From contig JAGTWJ010000007.1 in the NCBI GenBank assembly GCA_020064725.1, positions 806,001 to 870,000 on the forward strand: 64,000 nucleotides of DNA. Direction: 5' to 3'. Positions 58,804 to 64,000 of this stretch are shown one piece after another (position 1 is the first letter of the stretch; each line of letters opens with the position of its first letter). Below the pieces are notes generated by a model. It was not told where the DNA came from, did not search any database, and saw nothing but the letters and a program-made list of their open reading frames with translations. The stretch is from Drechslerella dactyloides. Lineage: Eukaryota; Ascomycota; Orbiliomycetes; Orbiliales; Orbiliaceae. The translations under genes were made by a program, and so were the position numbers.

Positions 58804-59177
58804 TGTAAGAAATCGTATAGAGACTAGTTCAGGATATCAAAGTAATACACAAATGTCACAAGGCAGGATGAGGCCCTAGTGTGTATACAGATTGATACTT
58901 AAATTGTTGCTTGATTTCTAAATACATAACAGCGAAAGCCTGCAATTAAATAGACAGTGATAAAGGAAATAACATGTATGAATTGGACAGGAATTAAATT
59001 TGTGAACTGGACATTCGGACGTAGATAGTTGAACTGGACAGGAATTAAGTCTGTGAACTGGACAAGGCGGATATAGACAACCGAACTGGACAGTGCATGT
59101 TTCTTTGCAGTCAGTCTGCCTGTGTGGTCAAGTACCCTACACAGGATATATGTCTAGACAGACCCTAATGCCGCACA
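58804..59177 (-). repeat. LTR-B copy, inverted
   Basis: On the minus strand it runs from TGTGCGGCATTAGGG to ATACGATTTCTTACA (374 bp, TG...CA). It carries several GTCCAGTTCA motifs (seen on plus as GAACTGGAC) about 25 bases apart. Confidence 0.75.
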
Positions 59178-59227
59178 ATAATAATAACAGAATTTATATG
59201 CGTGTGCGAGTTGTTGCTGCTGGAACG

Positions 59228-59400
59228 TGGTGTCCTATTCTGGGCCTGTGTTTTCGCGTTGCCCGTGTGGTTTTTCTTCCAGCCATAGTAAGGCCTGGAC
59301 TTCTCTGATAATTATTTGTAGTGCTTCTTCGGCCGCTGCTACTTCTGCTTTTAATTCTTTATGCTGTTGCACCCTTGTTACATAATTTTATAATGCTGTT
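59228..59400 (-). mobile_element. LTR-B element ORF tail
   Basis: Minus strand: QQHKELKAEVAAAEEALQII, then VQALLWLEEKPHGQ and a stop (GPE*), followed by LTR-B. This arrangement (ORF end, about 50 bp, LTR) recurs at 59468 and 60782, so the tail is the 3' end of the element's last ORF. Confidence 0.65.
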
Positions 59401-59467
59401 TATAACAGTAAAATCTGGGTTTACTGTAGCTAACACTCTATAGAAATTAAAAAGTTGGTATAATGTG

Positions 59468-59626
59468 TGAGAACTGGTGTAACAAAGCAATCGCAGTATA
59501 ATGAACTCCAAGCAGAAATCCAGGCGGACGGAGGAGCCCTCAGAATGACCATAGGAAACATCCAGGTAATACTGTGGTTGGAGGAAAAACCATATGACGC
59601 AACACAAGCCACAGACCCAGAATAAG
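59468..59626 (+). mobile_element. LTR-B element ORF tail
   Basis: Plus strand: YNELQAEIQADGGALRMTIG, then IQVILWLEEKPYDATQATDP and a stop. It is followed by LTR-B at 59688. It points away from the copy at 59228-59400, so two element ends lie back to back. Confidence 0.65.
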
Positions 59627-59687
59627 GAAGTACCCATATCCGGACCACAGAACACCCAGAAAAATATTAAATAGTGTTATCTTGATG

Positions 59688-59990
59688 TGTGCGGTAGTAG
59701 GCCCGTTTAGGCTTATGCCCTACACAGACTCCTAACCTACTAAGAAACAATTCATGTCCAGTCCGACATCCTGTATATCCGAATGTCCAGTTCAGATTTA
59801 TCTCCTGTCCAGTTCACTTTGTTATTTCCTTCGACATTTGTCTATTTAAACCGCTATGTTCGCTGACATGTATTTAGAAACCAAGCAACAATTTAAGTAT
59901 CAATCTGTATACACACTATTGCCTTATCCTGCCTTGTGACATTTGTGTATTACCTTGGTGCCTCGACTAGTCTACATACGATTTCTTACA
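59688..59990 (+). repeat. LTR-B copy
   Basis: 303 bp from TGTGCGGTAGTAGG to ACGATTTCTTACA, with GTCCAGTTCA motifs and ACCAAGCAACAATTTAAGTA. Confidence 0.75.
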
Positions 59991-60308
59991 GCTGGATAGA
60001 AATGCTAGGTTATGGTAGATATGGCCTGTATTTGGTTGAAGAGCTAGTGAACATATGTACCAGGTGCAAGCAGCGTTCTGTTAGTATTGAAGATCCAGTT
60101 TGTCTTTACATAGTACAGCGCAGATTGATGTTCTGAGGGTGGCTATTTTTCCAAGACATTCAGCCCCAAGAATCTTAAGTTTGGGAAAAGATCGTTCATG
60201 TAAAGCAATTTAATCCAAGCTAATTTGAAGAACTTAGCTAGATACACATTATTCATCAGTAGATATCATGCACCAATAATTAAAGGTTCGTAAATTGCAT
60301 GCCACAAC
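59991..60308. other. No gene recognised
   Basis: Short spacer with no supported ORF between LTR-B and LTR-A copies. Confidence 0.4.
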
Positions 60309-60573
60309 TGTTATGGGATAACAGCGCAATACCCGAATATTCTGTACAGACCCGGATTCCTATACTGACACCCAGTCCACCCAGTATGCGAAGTAATGGC
60401 GTATCCATGCACCATGTGAAATGGATCCCTATACGGGACTCACGTCTATGTAGACTTGTCCTACACAGACCCCCAACCCGCATGGTATGCCCAACTACAC
60501 AGGTGATAGGATTACACAGACAACAGGACTGCATAAAAACCCGAACTATGCAGAAGGACACCGCCACAGCAGA
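60309..60573 (-). repeat. LTR-A, 3' half, inverted
   Basis: Starts TGTTATGGGATAACAGCGCA and includes the CTATGTAG...CTACACAG block and AGAAGGACACCGCCACA. It ends where the LTR-B ORF tail begins, so one element interrupts the other. Confidence 0.75.
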
Positions 60574-60782
60574 ATATTACGCGATAAATATTTATTCAGG
60601 AGTTTCGGGGTCGGGCATTAGATAGCGTCTTGTTTTGGGCCTGCGGTTTGTGTTGCGTCGTTTGGTTTTTCTTCCAACCGAAGTAGCGCCTGGATGTTTC
60701 CTGGGGTCGTTCTGAGGGCTCCTCCGGCCGCCTGGATTTCTGCTTAAGTTCTTTCTGCTGGGCTTGCTTTGTACACATACTG
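60574..60782 (-). mobile_element. LTR-B element ORF tail, second type
   Basis: Nearly identical to 30655-30880 (both begin TTACGYGATAAATATTTATT). Read on minus it carries the same QAAGGALRMT...ALLWLEE-like tail with a frame break. It joins a plus-strand tail at 60782 head to head. Confidence 0.65.
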
Positions 60783-60933
60783 TAACAAAGCTACAGCACA
60801 TGACCAACTCAGAGCAGAAGTGGAGTCGGCTGGCGGTGCTATCAGAATGACAGTGGGGGACATCCACGCATTGCTGTGGTTGGAAGAAAAACAGGCACAA
60901 CACAAAGAAGCCAGTCCAGAATAAGGGTCTGTA
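60782..60933 (+). mobile_element. LTR-B element ORF tail
   Basis: Plus strand: LRAEVESAGGAIRMTVGDIH, then ALLWLEEKQAQHKEASPE and a stop, followed directly by LTR-B. Confidence 0.65.
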
Positions 60934-61200
60934 TAGACATAGATTCTGTATAGGACACTTGACCACACAGGCAGCCTAACTGCAAAGATACATGCACTGT
61001 CCAGTTCGGTTGTCTCTATCCGCCCTGTCCACTTCACGGACTTAATTCCTGTCCAGTTCAGCCATCTACATCCAAATGTCCAGTTCACAGACTTAACTCC
61101 TGTCCAGTTCAGCCATCTACATCCAAATGTCCAGTCCTGTCCAGTTCATACATGTTATTTCCTTTATCACTGTCTATTTAAATTGCAGTGTATATTGCGA
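60934..61200 (+). repeat. LTR-B copy with duplicated 51-bp unit
   Basis: Includes GTCCAGTTCGGTTGTCTCTA and then two near-identical units of about 51 bases ending GTCCAGTTCAGCCATCTACA. It diverges from the other LTR-B copies after TGTCTATTTAAATTGCAG. Confidence 0.7.
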
Positions 61201-61299
61201 TGTGTTCTGTAGATTGCATGGCAGAGCGCCAGGAGGCTATTAAACAGCAGTCTGCTGTATATTGAACTGCTTGCTAATCATGACCCGGATTGCTATATA

Positions 61300-61740
61300 A
61301 TCTAACAGGTTTACAGCGGCCTTAGCGGTTCCTGGTGCGATTCCGCGTGAGTGATCGATTTTCATACGATCTAATTTCCATTAATAAATATACTAATATT
61401 TTATATTTCGTAAAGCCTTCGGTCCTGGCGGAGGTGGTCTTGGAGCTGGTGCTGGAGCTAGTGCTGGTGCCGGTCAAGGTGATAGAGGAGGAGAAAGAGA
61501 AGGAGGAGGAGAACAAAGAGCTAGGTAAGATGGTAATAGAGGTAGCAGTATACATCCACTAGGTTATACTCTACCCACAAACCCACTTTTTTTTTAAAAT
61601 TATATGTAATATTGATTGTAATAGGTGGTCTTGCTACAATTATTTTGTTTGTTGGCCCTTTTAATCCTATTTTACCTAGAGCAACTTGGTTAAATCGTAA
61701 TTTTTATTTAGAATAAGTTATTAAATTAGTTTATTTATAT
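61300..61740 (+). other. Possible multi-exon gene piece with Gly-rich exon
   Basis: A GTGAGT donor at about 61346 and a GTAAAG acceptor at about 61415 would bring in FGPGGGGLGAGAGASAGAGQ and a GGER/GGGE tail. A second GTAAGA...AATAG intron would then continue into a hydrophobic stretch. The frame through the second intron is not certain and no start was found. Confidence 0.3.
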
Positions 61741-64000
61741 ATATATCTAGCCTTTCAGAATACTTTTAATACTTATGTATTGAATGGTGATATCAACACT
61801 TTTCATAACACCATTATTTAATTACATCCTTTTCTGCTCCTCCTCCTGGTCCTAATATCACTGCTGGTGCTTCTTTTACTCTAGTAATTTAGCCAAATTG
61901 ATATATGATTTTATAAATTTGTTTATTGATTTTTTTATTCAGTAATTTTATATAATATTTATAATATTATCTAATTTTTGTTTTATTTAAAAGATTTATA
62001 TGTTCTGGGTGGCCAGAGGCCGCCAACCTGATCTTGTACAAGTCTAGATAGATATAAGAACATTTATTTTTACTTAATCGAGAAACCCCCGCCTGAATTT
62101 AGATGTACAGGTTTAGATAGATAGATAGATGCTTACTGAAACTCTCTTCTCTCCTTCCTTTTCCATAAGGATATTTCTCCTTTATCCGCAGGTTTTCGAT
62201 AAGAGTATTGTAATATAGGGAAGACTTAGTAGTAAGAACTTTACTTTTATAACATTAGATTCACTAATTCCCTTTAAATACTGTCTAAATGTTTTAAGGT
62301 AATTAGGAAATTCTCTGCTACTTAAAGTAGATCTTATAAATCCCTATTTTTGTTTATATTTAGAGATATGCTCATCAATTGTATATTACCAGTCATTATA
62401 AGTAAATCAAGTAATATTTATAAGGATAATACTTATATTTATTACTATTTTTCCTTATTATAATTGTTGAGTACTTTATAAGCTTTATAAACCTTTCTTG
62501 ATAATTCAAACTTTAATAGTGGTTTTTTATAGTTTTTTTTTATAGTAAATAACACACAGTAATTTGCTTAATTTTATATAACTTAGGTAATAGACCCAGA
62601 TTTTAATGTTCTTATGGTGTCTGATAATGAGGTAGATTATTTTTTAGTTAAAAGAGAATAGTATTGATTTTGATATATTTTTTAAGTCTCTTAGCTTGTA
62701 GAAAGTCTTATAATATTATGTTATATTATAATTTTTTAAATTTTGATTTATTTTGTTCATATTACAGATACTACATATATTAGAGAGGGGTGCATGCTCT
62801 AAATAGTTTTCCAACACCACAGTAAAAGAGTACTATATAGATCTATAGTTATATCTATAGTTACATCTATTAACAAACATAAATCAATTTATCCAATAAT
62901 AAGAAAGTAAATAAAAAAAAATTAATATATAATATTATTGTTGGTAATACATATATAGAAGGCTTTTAGCTATAAGAAATACAAAAAAAGAGAGATTACT
63001 AATTCCTATGATAGTCATTTTAAATAAAATATATTTATTACCAATACTTTTTACATAGTATAATATAATTTATCATGTATCCTACTCCAAGACCTAGCAA
63101 AACTGTATCTGACTGTGATGCTGGACAAAGTAATCTTTACTATACAACCTAGTTATTATTAGACAATATTCTATGATAGCTACCCTGTTACAGTCCCAAA
63201 ACATAAGTCTTATCAATTAAAAATCAATCAAAATAAACAAAGAAGTATCTGAATTAATTTAATAACAATAAAAAAAAAGAGAACTTTTTTTAATCTTCTA
63301 ATTTATGATTTTCTCCCAAAACCTGGATTTCTAGGTTTATTTTATTTTGACTTAAAGGAAGAACAAAGTGATATTGATACCAAAAGTAACTAATTCAAAC
63401 TCAAGTATTAGAGAAACAGCACTATTAGAACTTATAAAAGTAGTAGTTGGGACAATGTTATAGGTTTGTGTGTTTAGAGCTAGGGCTAACACAGCAAAAG
63501 TAGTAGTATTTATATATATAGTGGTAGAAGTAGATATTTCAGTAAGTTCTGTTTTTATGTTGAAAAAGATGTTGTAATCGATATTAGTGTTGTTGGAGTG
63601 ATAATGGATATGGATATAATCATATTTTATAATTACAATTATAATAATAATAATAATAATTATTAGAATAAGCTACTAATATTGCTTGAGTAAAGTAGAA
63701 GTAGTGGTAATGGGGTTTCTAGTAATAATATCCATTATAGACAATGTTTTAGTTTTTATTCTAGTCTTTGTTTTAGTCTCTGTTCTTATGATGGTCGAAG
63801 GTTGTAATATAGAGTTTTGTTTTCTAAGTAGATCTTTTATATATTAACTTATAATTACTACTACAGCCAATATAGTGGTTGATAACAAAATAGTCAAGTC
63901 CTCTGAGGTCAAAAATTCAATAAAAGATATAGAAGGATTGGTAGTGGTTTTTGTGTATAAAGAGGACAATAGTATCAATAAATTAGTAATAGTTCTAGAG
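61741..64000. other. AT-rich degraded region
   Basis: RIP-like AT-rich sequence without recognisable coding blocks, with short ATA/TAA microsatellites near 63640-63660. A short coding-like patch at 61830-61870 (SAPPPGPNITAGAS) is too small to assign. Confidence 0.45.

Noticed and set aside
61322..61555. Glu/Val-rich 75-aa ORF and Ser-rich complement
   Set aside because: Low-complexity translation of a purine-rich exon; another frame gives a Gly-rich peptide with plausible splice sites, and neither is certain.

Overview
The window looks like accessory DNA from a filamentous ascomycete (Pezizomycotina). Three things point there: short 50-110 bp introns with GT...AG ends and CTRAC-like branch sites, protein families typical of these fungi (DUF6536-like membrane proteins, fungal STAND N-terminal domains, PNP-NACHT-WD40 receptors, MYND proteins), and a split base composition. 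Long, very AT-rich stretches (about 1-8.3 kb, 30.6-33.6 kb, 36.9-51.7 kb, 53.3-54.6 kb, 61.6-64 kb) hold coding families in which CpA appears to have become TpA with many stop codons. That is the expected mark of repeat-induced point mutation (RIP). Between them lie GC-balanced islands that hold most of the readable genes. The genus cannot be told from the sequence alone.

Layout. 1-8.3 kb: a RIP-degraded Ty3/gypsy chromovirus and two copies of a 0.6-0.7 kb LTR-like repeat (called LTR-A here). 9.4-11.8 kb: a damaged DUF6536-type membrane protein gene. 12.6-14.5 kb: a Ty1/copia integrase fragment, LTR-A pieces and an intact two-exon gene for a small secreted cysteine-rich protein. 16-23 kb: a frameshifted APH-type phosphotransferase gene, a foldback MITE and more LTR-A copies. 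23.3-28.9 kb: a large multi-exon gene with a STAND-type N-terminal domain, a RING finger split by an intron, and about 13 ankyrin repeats. 34-36.4 kb: a Tc1-like fragment, a short PNP-NLR fragment and an APC-type permease gene whose 5' half still splices. 38.7-52.9 kb: a cluster of decayed NLR genes (PNP-NACHT-WD40, a WD40-only remnant, STAND N-domain-NACHT-13xWD40, and a PNP fragment) cut up by LTR-A and a pogo-type transposon. 53-61 kb: LTR-A split by a Tc1/mariner element, a second LTR family (LTR-B) with attached ORF tails, a decayed membrane-protein gene and an intact MYND zinc-finger gene.

Themes. The common functional thread is fungal nonself recognition and programmed cell death: at least four NLR remnants, plus an NLR-like protein that has the N-terminal domain and the repeat domain but a RING finger and no NACHT. 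The NLR copies share 3' flanks and, in one pair, the 5' leader. This indicates local duplication before RIP and transposon insertion. Gene models that I spliced by hand (13559-14033, 23317-28868, 35224-36411, 57781-58384) keep the reading frame across every proposed intron. They remain predictions without transcripts. No tRNA, rRNA or CRISPR array was recognised.
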